Position numbers and translations under genes: made by a program. A stretch of 64,000 bases of DNA from Theristus sp. LFF4_11. Lineage: Eukaryota > Nematoda > Chromadorea > Monhysterida > Xyalidae. The stretch lies in contig JASANC010005021.1 in assembly GCA_030248135.1 (NCBI GenBank), positions 1 through 64,000 on the forward strand, given 5' to 3'. The first letter of the stretch is position 1; each line of letters opens with the position of its first letter. The notes below the pieces were generated by a model, which was not told the origin of the DNA, made no database searches, and worked only from the letters and a program-made list of their open reading frames with translations. Shown piece by piece: positions 1 through 12,885 of the stretch.

Positions 1-244
1 GGATGAGTTAGCGGTAATTTCATTACAAAAGGCTGTTACCAAAGGAAATCTCTGTGAAAAGTAGAAGTTTCTGCGACTTCCTTCCTGCCATGGAAGGTAT
101 TTTTGCCATTTTGCCCACCCTAAAAATGGTTTCCAAATAAACCCCCCCCCAAAAATAATCCCCCCCCCCCAAAAATAAACCCCCACCCCCAGAAGTCGCT
201 GAAGAAATAAACCCCCATGGGGGTTTAATAGAGGTAATACGGTA
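1..244. mobile_element. Family A G-tract TIR element, left part outside window
   Basis: Right-hand part of a dispersed element seen eight times here. It has the shared internal block (ATGGCAGGAAGG reversed, AAAGGCTGTTACC), runs of C separated by AATAA, the palindrome CCCCCATGGGGG, and the terminus GGTAATACGG followed by TA. It is non-coding. The start lies outside the window. Confidence 0.8.
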
Positions 245-3200
245 GTGTTTTAGCACTGTAATTTATTTGACACATACATTGAACAATCTGATTTTACAGT
301 GTAAAATCACAATTCGGTTTTTTAAACTGAACATTTCTCACTGGGCTTGAAAAATCATGTTTTCCAACGCGTAACGATAGTCTGAACCAGCAAAACTCAA
401 GAACACAAAAGGAAAACTGCTAAAACGTTAGAAGCCAATCCGAGTTCCCCAGAGGGCACTGTCAATATGTGTACAATGTTTTTTGTTGTATGCGTTTTAT
501 CTTTTTGATATGCTTTTCCCAGTGGTGCACAACTTTCAGAGGGAATTAAACAGAGCTTCTGAACTAGCCAAACGCAATTGTATACGATAAATTTATGTGA
601 TAGTTCTTAGAAAAAAACTGACGAAGACGTCATTGGAAACGAACTCTTTTCCAGCAAACCAAAAACAACAACAACAACAACAACCTCGGATAAACAGCAA
701 AAAAAGACATGATCAAGCCAGAAACCTTTTGTTTATGCAGCGACTTCATAGAATGATCGTTTTTCTTGTTACTGATGTTGTTAAGTTCTGATGGTTAAGA
801 ACAAGTGTTGATTTTCTGAGTTAAGAACTAGCGTTGGGTATGAAGGAAGTCTTTAATTTCTACGAAATTGAAAAAAACTGTTTGAGAGCTGTAGGCCACA
901 CGCTCAAAGGGGTGCTCACCAAAGGTGATGATCAACATCTGTAACTGCATGACGTTTTTCTGGGTGCCCTGGATGTGTGTTTGTTGTTGTGACTGTGTGG
1001 AAACCGAGTGTATTATTGGACTTAGACTTGATTGGAACTCGATAGTATCGACGGGTTTCAACGGAAACATAGTGTTCAAAACAACAATGATGTCTAAATT
1101 AAGATAGGTATAACTAAACTGGTTATTTGAGCAACTGAAAAAATGAAAACTAAAAAAAACTACTTTTGTTTCAACGCATCACAAGAAGTGAATTCAAATG
1201 TTAGGAAACTGAAATGCGGTGAGAAAAAAGCTCCACAGTGTGTGTAATACACACACGACACACACTACCATTTTCTACCGCGCAATTCGTGTGTTTCCAA
1301 TAATCCTTTAATGTGACACCTAGAGTGTGTCGTTGTTATGAGTGCTGTTTTAAGTCTTTTGCTCGAAGAAGAGCGCGCTGATGTTTATCGCTGAGTGGTG
1401 GCTAGTTACTGGGAATATGGTTTTTTCGAAAACTTATTTGTCGCCTGCTTTTATGTTGACGCATTTTTTGCGGCTTTTGAAACCATTGACAGGTGGCACT
1501 AAAACGAGGATTTCTGTTACTTGTTTCTTACAATATTCTAGCTACAGTGAATACCGTACTTACGGTCTCGACACGTTCTTTACTACGGTATTTAAAATCA
1601 GACAAATGGTTTCAATGATGATTGGTGGTAGTGAACATATGAATATTCCTTTTTCGACAAGATATTCAGAAAATGTTGCAATTTTTGTTATTTCACCAAA
1701 AATTAGCTGTGAAATTGTGAACAACTTGTATTAAAGTTGATACCGTAATCAGTGTGCCGTTTTTGGACATCCACTTATGATTGAGCAGCTTTTAACAGAA
1801 TGTTACAAGAAGCGTGCTTGTAAAAAAGGCGCTTTTATGACAAGCGAAAAAGCTTATTTCTCTTTTTTGAAGGGGGGTAGGGGGTAGCTGGCACTTCAAA
1901 AATTCAACCGATGAAAAAAAAGATGTGGAGATTTTTGTCTTATGATGGACAAATGCGCCTGAGTGTCACAACCGACGTTCTCTTTTCGATGGTAAATTTT
2001 TTCATTTTTTTGCAAAAAACGAAATGGCACGCTATCATGTCAAACTCGGAAGGACCTGATCTGCAATCTACATTTCTTCGGAAATCCGACAACAGATTTT
2101 TATTTAATAAAAGTCATGGTTAACATTTAACAATAACACTGAGAGCGATTACTCAGCAAATTACTTAACAAAACAAGCATTGTGCATGATTCCGGTTGGC
2201 CGGTGTGCGGCACAATTTTTGTTGTTGCAAGCTCAACAACTCTGTTGAGTAGACGTTCTCAGTATGAAGGCAACATCGACAACAGTGAAACGAGCAAGAC
2301 CCGTGGATGCGATGCATCTTCAAAATTTGAAATCTTCCACTCTAAATTGGTTGCATGAAGCTGCTATAACCAATCAGTGAATCCAAATTCAAAACTAGCC
2401 AATGATCGAGTTTCAAAAGAATCGTACTTTTTCACAATTTTACATTCAAAACCGTTCTCTGTTTGGGACATCAACTATTGCCAAATATGATATCAATATG
2501 AATAATGAATGTCAGTTTCTCATTTCTTCAACAGCGCTGCGCAAAAAAAGTGTAAAACGTCTGCGAAACCGTTTATTCGCACTTTTTGGCGGCAAGTATT
2601 TGGTGTAATTTACAAAGTAAGGAGGGGCCGTGGAAGAAAAAGCACCCGTGCTCTGTTACGGTCTCCAACACTGTGGGTCTCGACACGAACTTTGCAATCT
2701 TTGATAAGAACACAGAAAAAAACATAAAAGGCTGAAAACCAATTCCGTGTATCAGAACAGTTGGCAGATTCAACAGAAGATGAGGTGATGAATGATTGAT
2801 ATGGTCTGCAAGCGGCATGCGCAGAGGAAGTCTATGGTCATAATAAACCATCGGTCTTTAGATTTTCTCAGCGTCTGTGCTCATAAACCATCCGTCCCCA
2901 GATTTTCTCATCGTTTGTGACTTTGGACAGAAAAAAACATATGATAAACACGCTATAATACGTGCCAATAACGTTTCACTGATGGTCTTTGAAAAAATGG
3001 TGGTTTTTTGTTTTGACATTTTCTCTAGAAACGCACACGCAAACACACGCGCTCACGCTGTTTAAGCTGTGTTGTTTTCATGATCTTTTAATAAGCATTT
3101 TCAAGTACGCAAAAAGACTGCACATGTAATTACTGTTTGGGCTGCAATGCAGCAATTGAAAAAATATTTGATTAACTATTAACAGTTAATAGTAGTACGA

Positions 3201-3469
3201 TGCATTTCGGCGTTTTTCGGCTTGTTTGTTCTGAGTGTCAGCGAAAATGATGCCACCCACCGCGCCCAACGAACTGACGAGTTCCTATATGTTCTAACAT
3301 TCTGACCGTCATAAAAGTTACAGGTATATTGATCGTGTCGAGACCTAACATACGGTAGCAACCGTTATCCATTTTGGCGAACGCAGAGTAAAAGGTTTTG
3401 ATTTTGCGCAGAGAACGGCTTCGTTGTAGTAATACTATTGCAAGTACAAACATTTTTCATGGCGAAACA
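245..3469. other. No gene recognised; AT-rich intergenic DNA
   Basis: Only short ORFs (up to 117 codons) with no recognisable domain and no exon-like GC rise. It holds a (CAA)n microsatellite near 667-684 and a TGTGTGTAATACACACACGACACACAC tract near 1240-1266 (shown in part). A GGTCTCGACACG motif occurs near 1562 and 2680, and inverted near 3330. Confidence 0.5.
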
Positions 3470-3921
3470 TACCGTATTACCCCCAATAAACCCCCATGGG
3501 GGATTAATACGGAAGCGACTTTTAAGGGTGGGGGTTTATTGGTGGGGGATTATCGGTGGGGGGTTTATTTACAAGCAAATTCTAGGGGTGGGAGTTTGTT
3601 GAAAAATGGCAAAAATACCTTGCATGGCAGGCAAGAAAGTCGCAGAAACTTCTACTCTACATTGAAACTTCCTTTTATAACAGCCTTTTGTAATGAAATT
3701 ACCATTAACTCATCCATTTGGGGCCTTTGGTAGCACAATTTTATCATTTTCACTGCAACCAGCCACTGAATTCGCTGGGTATGTGTTTCAAACAGGTTTC
3801 CAATAATCCCCCAAGGGGGATTGTTTGTGGGGGGGGATTATTCGGAAATTTGTCGTGGAGGGGGTTTGTTGGTGGGGGGGGGGGATTAGTGGTGGGGGGG
3901 GTTAATGGGGGTAATACGGTA
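3470..3921. mobile_element. Family A G-tract TIR element, full length
   Basis: Bounded by TA-CCGTATTACC and GGTAATACGG-TA, so terminal inverted repeats with a probable TA target duplication. Inside are G-runs (GGGTGGGGG, GGTGGGGGGGGGG) on both sides of a conserved block of about 270 bases. It is non-coding and small, hence a MITE-type element. Confidence 0.85.
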
Positions 3922-4067
3922 CGAAACTGTAGCCTCGATATGTTGTTGGTTGGGCTGGTTATATTGAAACAAAAAATCAACAGATGAGTTGCGTGCAAAG
4001 CTGTGGATCTGTTATGCTAGCAACGCAACAATCTGTTGGCATGATCTTTTATTTTGGCCCAAGTCTC

Positions 4068-4240
4068 CATGCACGCACAGATAGGTAAATCAGTTTCATG
4101 CATGAAGCGGGAATTCAAAATTGGCAAAGTGATCCGAGTCCCCTAAATAGAGTCACTTGGGCGATTTTGAATTTCCACATAAAGATAAAAACTAGTTTCT
4201 TTTCAATGGAGTGCACACTCATTCAGTCGCAGAACCTAAA
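4068..4240. repeat. Family H dispersed repeat, copy 1
   Basis: Shares a block of about 170 bases (AGATAGGTAAA, GAATTCAAA..TTGGCAAAGTGA, CTAAATAG, AACTAGTT, AGTCGCAGAA) with 30815-30985 and, inverted, 41180-41378. No coding potential or clear terminal repeat is seen, so the class is unknown. Confidence 0.65.
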
Positions 4241-4708
4241 AAATTGAAATCTCTTTTGAATTTTTTTCTGTCTGAATGCAAAAAAGTAAAAACTCCGTGG
4301 AACAAAAAGAGCAAAAAGGGAGTACCATTCTGAAAAAACGCAGGACAGAATAACAAACACACGAAATTCAAGAACAACAATAATTGAAAAAATTGATTAT
4401 AATTTTCAGCCATCGCAGGGCGATATGGCTGTGCAGTTTTTCATAACATTTTTGGTCCCCCGCTGAGTTAACAGAAACACAGCAAAAGTCGTTTCACAGA
4501 AAGTTTTTCGTTTTATACGATGTAAAAATACAGATGCAATGTGAATTATCAATTTTTCTCGGCCTATTTTTCTGGTCACCTTTTTTCGGAATGAAGCATG
4601 AAGTTTCCAAACAGCGTTTGAAATATGCCTCATTGGTATTTTTTTAAATTTTTTCCTTGGGGAAGCTCTTTTTTTCCAGAGCCATTCAGTTTCAGGAACG
4701 CAGACAAA

Positions 4709-5170
4709 TACCGTATTACCCCCAATAAACCCCCATGGGGGATTAATACGTCAGCGACTTTTAGGGGTGGGGGTTTATTGGTGGGGGGGGGATTATTGGT
4801 GGGGGGGGGGTTTATTTACAAAAAAATTCTAGGGGTGGGGGTTTGTTGAAAAATGGCAAAAATAACTTGCATGGCAGGCAAAAAAGTCGCAGAAACTTCT
4901 ACTTTTCACAGAGATTTCCTATTGTAACAGCCTTTTGTAATGAAATTACCATTAACTCATCCATTTGGGGCCTTTGGTAGCACAATTTCATCATTTTCAC
5001 TGCAACCAGCCACTGAATTCGCTGTGTATGTGTTTCAAACAGGTTTCCAATTAACCCCCATGGGGGATTATTTGTGGGGGGGATTATTCGGAAACTGGTC
5101 GGGGGTGGGGGTTTATTGGTGGGGGGGGGATTAATGGTGGGGGGGGGGGTTTAATGGGGGTAATACGGTA
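4709..5170. mobile_element. Family A G-tract TIR element, full length
   Basis: Bounded by TACCGTATTACC and GGTAATACGGTA. Same organisation as the 3470 copy, with very long G runs and two CCCCATGGGG palindromes next to the ends. Non-coding. Confidence 0.85.
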
Positions 5171-6395
5171 CATGCAGTTTCATGCACATGTTTGTGCACA
5201 TGTTACACACAGTATATCGATTTACATGCATAACCCTGTGCACTTAATTTGTTTTAAACAGCCATTTTTCTTCTGAAAAAAAATAGATGTCACCGTTTTT
5301 TTTTGGGGTTCTGATAACGTGATAAGTGGTAAGTTCTGACAATCGATAATTGCACAGGCTTGTGCATCTGCATCAATTGATGCACGAAAATGTGCACGAA
5401 CATGTGCATTATGTTTCTGCGTTCTTGAGTTCGGTGAATGCGTCTGCGACATTTAATTTTTTTGCATCATGGTTTTTTATTATGCATAACATAAAATGAG
5501 TCATGATTGCCAGAATACCAGTATATTCTGTGATTATCCGCGCGCAATGAACTTGCGTAGATGTGTGTTTGTTCGGGTTGAAAAGTTGAGAAGAAGATGA
5601 TATAATCCTGAAGTAATCAGTGATTCGGTGTGCATATCCAGCTGAATTTTAATCCAAACTTCTAGCGTCAACCCTAATCGTAATACCATGCATCGATATT
5701 GCCCGACAGAGCCGATGAAAGTAGATTTTTTTAACATCACGGCGAAACAGGAATGATTTCTGTATTTAGTTGAGATTTTTTGCAAAATTTTTTCGAAAAC
5801 TTTCTGTGCACAGAAACTTTTTTTATCGCAAAACTACGCGATTGCACGCATTTTCCCTCAAACTTTTATCGACCACTGAACCGCACGCCGAAATGGCATC
5901 AAAATAAACTGTGCTCCCGTCCCAGTACGAGCAGAAATGAATTTATTGGGTATGGTTTCTTTTGCTGCCAGTTCTCATACAATGTATGGGTGTTCTGTTT
6001 TTAGTGCATGCATCATGCATTGGGAATGGCATGCGGTTCGATTGTCCCAAAAAACTCTTTTGTTCTGAACCCTGAAACAAAAAAAACGATTGACGCACAT
6101 ATGGTGGCACCTAATACAGCAGAAAAATCGAAAATGAATTTTCCCAAGAATCGATATTTTTCAGCGCTTTGCAACAACCATGCGTGTGTGCGTCATTTTG
6201 TCCTTTCAAGCACGCAGCTTTTGCACTGAGGGCTTCATTTCGTGTTCGGTTGGTTTGGGGTTTTCTATTTTTTGAATGATATTGTGCTCCTTTTTGGGTC
6301 ACAAAATGCACACAAAATCAATGGTTCCGTGCGTCTGTTAAAGTTCTTTGGAGGGGTGTTTTTGATGTTTGCCATGGTAAAACATTGATTTAATG
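5171..6395. other. No gene recognised
   Basis: AT-rich sequence without a convincing exon. Around 5175-5420 the hexamers TGCACA/TGTGCA recur many times (for example 5176, 5190, 5353, 5389, 5398), giving many small palindromes. No family assigned. Confidence 0.4.
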
Positions 6396-6526
6396 TACAG
6401 TCTAACTCTGAAACATATCCAACTTAGCTGATTGGTCCCCAAAACTCTGTCGAACTCAGCAATTCGTGCACAGAATGCATGCATCAACCAATCAGCTGGT
6501 TGCATATGTTACTGAGTTAGGCTGTA
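6396..6526. mobile_element. Family B palindromic MITE (divergent)
   Basis: Begins TA-CAGTCTAACTCTG and ends GAGTTAGGCTG-TA, so the ends are inverted repeats flanked by TA. Inside, AGCTGATTGGT at the left is mirrored by ACCAATCAGCT at the right around GAATGCATGC. Diverged member of the family best seen at 48189. Confidence 0.75.
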
Positions 6527-8572
6527 TGAGTGTGTGTCAATGTGCAGCTGGGCGAGAGAGAATCGAATAAAATCAAGGCGATGCAGCCAAATTAGCCGTG
6601 TTTGCATTTGTGGTCTTTTTTGATCAAACGTCCTAAAAAACGAATGGGAGATCGAATTGACTAAAACGTTTGGTTTTTATCCGGCCCGTCGCGTGAATTA
6701 CTAATGATGAAAGAAAACGACTTTTGAATAATTGACTGACAGCTGCTGCCTGCCAAAAGATTTGTCTTGCCAGCAACAGTTTAGACGCATTTCAAACAAA
6801 ACTGACAATTTTCTGTCACTCAAAAAACATCACTCAAAAAATACGTACAACATCCTTTTCATCAACAACGGCCAACGTAACGGTGCAAAAATTGACACAC
6901 GTTTTCATATTTCAATTGGAATGTGCTTTCTTGCTCTCAGCTGTCTCCCACTGAAACATCACGTTCCCATATCCTTGCTCACAATGCACGTTATATTTTT
7001 CAAATGCGCTGTTTCAGCACATGTGCTGCTTACACTGCTAAGCTAGCCATGGAGAGCTTTCGTGACAGCCTGAGCTCATAGCTGTTTGTTTGGCTCGTTT
7101 TGTTGCGGTGTGTTGTGTTTTTTTTTCAGAAATTTTCTTGTTTTCAAGCAATTCTGTCGTTTGTCACTTGTGTACACTAAATGACACTGATTTGTCTTTG
7201 TTTGTGAACAAGGTTTTTTGTCACCTTTTTCACCCATCCATCCATCCATCCTTTTTACAGAAAGCAGTAAACTCCGATAAAACTTCAAAAAAAAACAAAA
7301 AGAAAAAAAAGTCTCGATCAAATCTGTCATTATCTTTGCGTGCATGTTTCTTGTTGAAAATATTTCACAAAGAAAGGAGCATACATTCATGTTGATTTGT
7401 TTTTGTCAAGCCATAAATCACAAATATTATTCTGTCGTGTTAAAAAAGTGCAGATTAAAAATGAACAATATTTAAAACGGGTCTGTATGTTTTACTTCGT
7501 TTGTTTGATTTTGTTAATGTTTTTAAAAATTGTGTTCTGTTCTCAGAAACACGTGAAACTGACAATGCGATGGCCGCAGGTTGTCGTTGAGCAGATCGGT
7601 GACTAATTTGGCATTGCAATGTTTTTCAACACAGTTTCTGTTGATAGGTTTAATAGTGTCGATTTTCATCCCACCACTTTGATGTTTTTTCAAATGGAAA
7701 AAAGGTTGCGCTACCGTGTGAAATTAATTAGACTGATATACAGGCTGTAGTTTACAATCCTATGACAAAATGACAAAACCTTGAGCACGCATAAACTACG
7801 GTATTTACCGTATCTACCGTGTATGGTCTTGACTCGATCATCTTACAAGTCCGCGTCCCTGATAGGCAGGGGAAATTTTCCCTGTCCGAACCTTTAGATC
7901 AATCTAACAAAAAACTATGAATATTAATACCTGTGTTTCCATTGAGTTTATGCAATTCTGCATCTTTTTAAACTTCCAGTTTACTTCCTTTGACGAACAG
8001 TAAGTGTAAAGCTCAATCGTGTCAAGTCAACACAAGAATCGCGTTTTTTTTCTGGGCCCAGAATTATTCTGCAAAGCAAAGTGTTGACTTTGAGAAAAAC
8101 GAATAAACGCTAAAATTAATGGTGTCATGTGTCACCTGATAAAGATCAGTCTGGCGTAAAGTTTCTCATTCTCTTCAGTTTTTGTTGACGTAAAATCAAC
8201 TACAAAATAAGACAGTCAGGCACATGTGATCTTTCTAGCCTTATAAATCACGTACGTAAACTGAGAAACAACTGAAGCGTTCATTCATGAAGCTTGCTGA
8301 TTTGGTTGTAGTTTGGTCGGTCATTCAGTTGAAATGTTACGAAGTGGTTCTCATGTGGTTTTCAAAACGCCAGAGAAACTGGAAGTCCAATGTTTAGATG
8401 CTTTTGAAAAGGAAAAAAAAGGATTTTCGATCAGATTCTCACACTGCAAAGTGTGCAATGTAGGTTCTCACACTTGACGCCTAGGCCTAAGCCAAAGTCT
8501 AAACGCCTTTTTTGATAAGGTGAGAAGACAACTTGAATTTTGAAACTCCGCGCCCTTGCTTGCGCACTATAA
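6527..8572. other. No gene recognised
   Basis: ORFs of about 100 codons (6732-7046, 7090-7395) are low-complexity, K/F-rich reading frames without recognised motifs. ATCC repeats occur at 7234-7251. GGTATTTACCGTATCTACCG near 7800 is a small palindromic tract. Nothing else could be supported. Confidence 0.4.
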
Positions 8573-8790
8573 TACAGTCCACCTGGTTAATATATATAAA
8601 ACACTACCTGATTGGTTGGTTGCCCACCGTGCAGTTGATGCATGCATTCACTGCAGGCAATCTCCTCCACAGCAGTGCTTGCACAGAATGCACGCATCAG
8701 CCTGCACAGAATACAAGCTAACCAGCATCTACTGCACGTGTCGTGTGCATCCAACCAATCAGCTATACAGTCGAACCTCAACTCTCCAAC
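8573..8790. mobile_element. Family B related palindromic MITE
   Basis: TACAGTCCACCTGG at the left. CTGATTGGTTGG is mirrored by CCAACCAATCAGC, with ATGCATGCATTC and GAATGCACGCAT in the middle, ending in ATACAGTCGAACC. Decayed compared with the 48189 copy. Confidence 0.65.
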
Positions 8791-9794
8791 TCTATAATAT
8801 GTGGAATCAGCTGTTTGGTCGGCGAGGAGAGGCTGCTCACACTCCGCACCCTTCTTTTTTCGTGGATCCGAATTGGTTGGCCTGTCGTACTAAATCAAAA
8901 CACTGATGTTGGCAGACGTTGCCTAAACTAGCCTAAACCAAAACCGTGACTGCTCATGTCGCAAATTGAGCGGAGCGTACTGAACACGCCTTGACATTGC
9001 AGGCAACAGGTTTTTAAACTAGGATTTCTTGCGCGGACGGGATTTGCTGCGGCGAAGTTGGCTTTCTTCAGGATTGCGATCGATGTTGCTTTAAAAATAA
9101 ACGGAAAAGAACAACGGAAAAAAAATGTTGTTTTGAGCCTTGTTTTTTTGGTTTGATTCGACAGTTTGATACAAACGATTCGAAATTTTAAAAAAATTAC
9201 GGAACGAAACGACGGCGACAAATTCACATTTTAAAGATTTCAAAGACAGATTTGAAACGGTTTCCAAAAATAGGGTTAAAATAGTGCCATCATAGAACAC
9301 GACGACTGTGCGGTGCGCCAATTCAGGGTGGCGCAAAATAGGATTTACTTGGCAGTTGATATTGATTGGATTCTTTGGCGATTTGATTTGATTGATTGAT
9401 TCATGGCATACTTTGGAACATTGGAATTTGGAAGTCAATTCAAAGCAACGAGCTCAGCATTCAGATCAAGAGCAAGGCTCAAGCTGCATTCAATTAACCA
9501 AAGATATGATTTGAATAATGAACGTCGAATTGAGCAGTGACTTTATGAGTTTTGGATCCTGCCAATTCGACGCTCGTTTTTCAATCATAAAAACATTCTT
9601 GCTGGAAATTTACGCAAATTGGCAATACAACTGAGTCATACAGTCAATAATTCCAATCTGATTCGGAATTCTACTCAACACTCAACTGCTGAGAACGTCA
9701 CCGAACACTGATCGGGATCGACACTCAACGGTGGTTGTGCCTTTGTGTTCCATAGTGGCGCAGGTGAGATCCGTTTTCTTTCAGCGGTTTTGCT

Positions 9795-10046
9795 TATGAT
9801 GTCGCGTCTGTAGCGCAGGTGTAGGGCGTTCGCCTACCGTTCTGTGGGTGGAAAGTTGGAACCTCGCTGCGGACGACAAGATACACAATGGAAAAACTAA
9901 CGTGACCAACAAGATCTAATGGTCTACTCCCTCCAGAGCCGAGGGTAAATTGGGCTCGGGGCAGTATTGCCCGTTTCCGCCGGAGTTTGGTACCTTAGGG
10001 TTTCCGTAACCGGCGCGCGAACAAATGAATAAAGAAAAAGAAAAGC
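9795..10046 (+). mobile_element. tRNA-derived SINE, second type
   Basis: TGTAGCGCAGGTGTAGGGCG matches a pol III A box and GTTGGAACCTC a B box at tRNA-like spacing. About 170 bases of unrelated body follow, then an A-rich tail (AATAAAGAAAAAGAAAAG). Too diverged in the anticodon region to be a working tRNA. Confidence 0.6.
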
Positions 10047-10087
10047 ACCTGTTTTGACATGGGTTTGCGATTTCAGCGTGCGAGGTG

Positions 10088-10489
10088 TAGGTGTAGGGAT
10101 GGCACGAAAAAGAAACCGTTTTTTTATGAACAGAAACCAGTTTTTTAACCCGATTGTTTACGTCAAAAATAAAAAAACGGTTTTTTACCAGTAGAAGATC
10201 TGAATTTTCAGTCGTCGAAACAAATCCAAAATTTCAGTTGTCGAATCCACCACTCAATTGTATCCTGTTGGTGGCTAGAGAACGCCGTTGCTTATTGTTC
10301 ACAAAACCGACAAGAACAGGTTTTAGCCAGCTTTTCTTGCTCAATTGTGTTTGGCAAAATCCAGAGCGATATCCCGAAGCTGGAAAACCATTTTCGAGAT
10401 AACAAGTTCTGAAAAAAAACAGTTTTAAAGCCGTGAAAGGAAGCCGGCTTCTTTTCATAATTTTTTTAAACCGGTTTTTACCGTCACTA
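10088..10489. mobile_element. hAT-type MITE with exact 8-base target duplication
   Basis: GCGAGGTG occurs at 10080-10087 and again at 10490-10497, immediately outside the element. The interior is rich in AAACCG/CGGTTT inverted motifs. An 8-base duplication is the hallmark of hAT transposition; no transposase is encoded. Confidence 0.75.
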
Positions 10490-11290
10490 GCGAGGTGCGA
10501 AACAAAACTTTATTAAACAAACCGAAACGTTTTAGGGGTAAAAGACAATAGAGAGTTTGAAATCGACCTTCACTGTGGAAAAAAATTGAAGAAAACGCAG
10601 TGAAATTGGTATTTTTTTCAGTTGATTGTATCAATATGCATGTTTTTGACAATGACAATGACAGTTTCACATCAGCAAACAAGTTTGCAAGACCGCTTTA
10701 AAAGATTAAAACTAAGAACAACTGAAGAAATCAACGTCAAACGCATATTTAGTTGAAACGACCAAAAAAGAAATGAACCAAAAGTTTATGTGTTTGACTG
10801 AAGCTTCAATTGATTGACATTTCTGCCAAATTCAGCCCCGAATTATTCAAAATTTGCCGGCTTCCGGGCCGGGCCTGTATCGAAGCCGTTCTCTCTCTGA
10901 CACCACGCACTTTTATAAAAAAATAACCACAGGCTGGAATTGAATGAAACTGGCTGGAACTGAGCGGTCCGCAACTTTTCAGGCCGCAATTGAACACACA
11001 CCGACCGCGGAACGCTGGTTTCATTGACGACCTTGACACAAAAAAGAAAAGAAAACAGAAAAAATCCCCACTTACAATGCACACAACTACTGTCGACGAG
11101 GACTTCAGCGCCATCATAAGCCAATGAAAAAACATCCACAGTTCTTGATTGATTGGATTGAACCAATTTATATTTGGTGAATCCTCAGCTTCAATTTTCT
11201 GATTGAAAAACAAGTGTCGAATTGGCAGGATCCAAAAATGCAATGTCACTGCTCAATCCAACACTCATCATTCAAATCATATTGCAATCA

Positions 11291-12700
11291 TTGAATTCAG
11301 TCAGTTGTTTTAATGCGAATGCAGATGCAGCTGGGCCAGTAGTTCATGCCAATGACAATGATGATGGGACGAGTGACGGAGTGACGGACGACGACGAATA
11401 AATCAACGTTCAATAACAAAACACTTTGAGTTTTTATCAAATTCCAAATCAAATTGGTGCTGCTTGACTTTGACTGACTTCTGAGCAGTGAGTTCGCAAG
11501 AGCTATTCAAGAACCGTCGCTGTTATTTGTCCCTTTATCGACTCACTCTTATCGAACCGATTCATTCAATTATTCAACCCATTTATTCTTGATGAAGGAA
11601 TAAACCAAACCAAAAAATCAAAAGTCTGACCGTGAGTGAGCCTGTCGTCGTCGTCTTTTGTTCCACTGTTTTGATTTCTAACCGATATTCAAATTTACCT
11701 CTCAAACAAAAAAAACGGAATCAAAGCTCAAAACAAACGTCCGTTCCTTCCTTTTCTTTCTTTTTCATTTTGATTAGCATTTGTCGGGTTCCTTGGTAAT
11801 AATTTACCGTTGGCGGACATTTAATTTGCGACATGAATACCAACCAACCAAAACCTAATCCTAAAGCCTAATTCAAAGCTAAACATAATCCTGACCCAAT
11901 CCTAACTTAAGCCAAGCCTTTTCAAGAAGGAAGATGTCAGAACAATTGCGTTTTGAACAAGTTCTTGTTGGGGCCGGAGCGTGTGCACGCGCCCTAGTGG
12001 ATCATGAGCATGAGCATGCCGATGCCGCGTGCGCGTGCGCTTTAATAATGAAGCTTTAGGTCCGAGAATTGGATTGGATTGGATGTGGATTCTATTCAAA
12101 CGTGTTTCTTTTGAGTGAGTGTGAATTTCCAGCCCCCTTTTCATGCTAAAAATGAACTGAAAATGTTACAGACTGCGAAATTCAGATTTTTTTTCAACAG
12201 CTCAAACAAAATGCCTTTTTAGTTTGACGACGACGACGTCGTCGTCAATTAATTTTGAAATGAAGTGTGAACTAAAAGACAAAAGCTTGAAATGAGTGCG
12301 CTGTATAGCCAGCTGAAGTGGTTTTCATTCCTAGCTGACCGGCGGACGCCGACATGCGTCTGCAATTTAAAAAAAAATGCGTTCCGAGTTCGCGGACGCC
12401 GACGACGACCCCCCCCACCTCAAAACCTACCTACCAGCTCTGGAACAACTATGACGCAGACGACGCATCGTTATACCCAATTCTTTCCCCCGCCAGTTGT
12501 TGTTGCTGCAGCATTGAAAGGAAACCAATTCAAAGCAGCCTAGCTTCAGAGCACTGGGCCCCGGCCCCCGGGCCCGGCCGGCACTATGTATTTAGGGGAC
12601 TCGGTCACTCACTCACTCGTAATACTCGTATCACTTCACTTCACCAATTGAGTCTCTCTCACCATAATCACCACACGCATTGAGTCTCATGCTCATCGGA
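11291..12700. other. Intergenic region upstream of the nucleotidase gene
   Basis: No exon recognised. It contains the perfect palindrome GACGACGACGTCGTCGTC near 12228-12248 and a GC-rich patch at 12550-12585 (GGCCCCGGCCCCCGGGCCCGG) shortly before the candidate TATA box, which may mark the promoter-proximal region of the next gene. Confidence 0.4.
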
Positions 12701-12702
12701 AC

Positions 12703-12708
12703 TATAAA
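12703..12708 (+). promoter_or_regulatory. Candidate TATA box for the nucleotidase gene
   Basis: TATAAA in ACTATAAAGTC, 178 bases upstream of the proposed ATG at 12886 and just downstream of a GC-rich patch. Position is plausible but nothing else confirms it. Confidence 0.3.
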
Positions 12709-12885
12709 GTCTCCCAAATTAGAACAGAATTGTATTTCACACTCCTTTTTCAGTCACTCTCTGTCGTCCACACCAACACCGCTGGCGGCGCTGGGTGAAG
12801 GCGTTCTGACACACCTAAAAGAAGACAACCACCTGTTTGCTTGTTGCCGCTTGCAGCTTGACGAAAAATTTATTCAAAGATCATT

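Larger units (their letters stand above)
9500..11290. mobile_element. Decayed DNA transposon with about 86-base inverted ends
   Basis: 9503-9590 (ATATGATTTGAAT ... GGATCCTGCCAATTCGAC) is repeated inverted at 11203-11288 (GTCGAATTGGCAGGATCC ... ATTCAAATCATAT) with modest divergence. The 1.8 kb between contains a SINE and an inserted hAT MITE, so it is the oldest layer. An ORF at 10806-11249 on the minus strand has no recognised domain. Superfamily unknown. Confidence 0.6.

Noticed and set aside
1381..1734. 117-codon plus-strand frame
   Set aside because: No recognisable domain, no exon-like composition and no splice context.
10806..11249. 147-codon minus-strand frame
   Set aside because: No motif, overlaps another open frame on the same strand, and runs into the inverted repeat of a decayed transposon.
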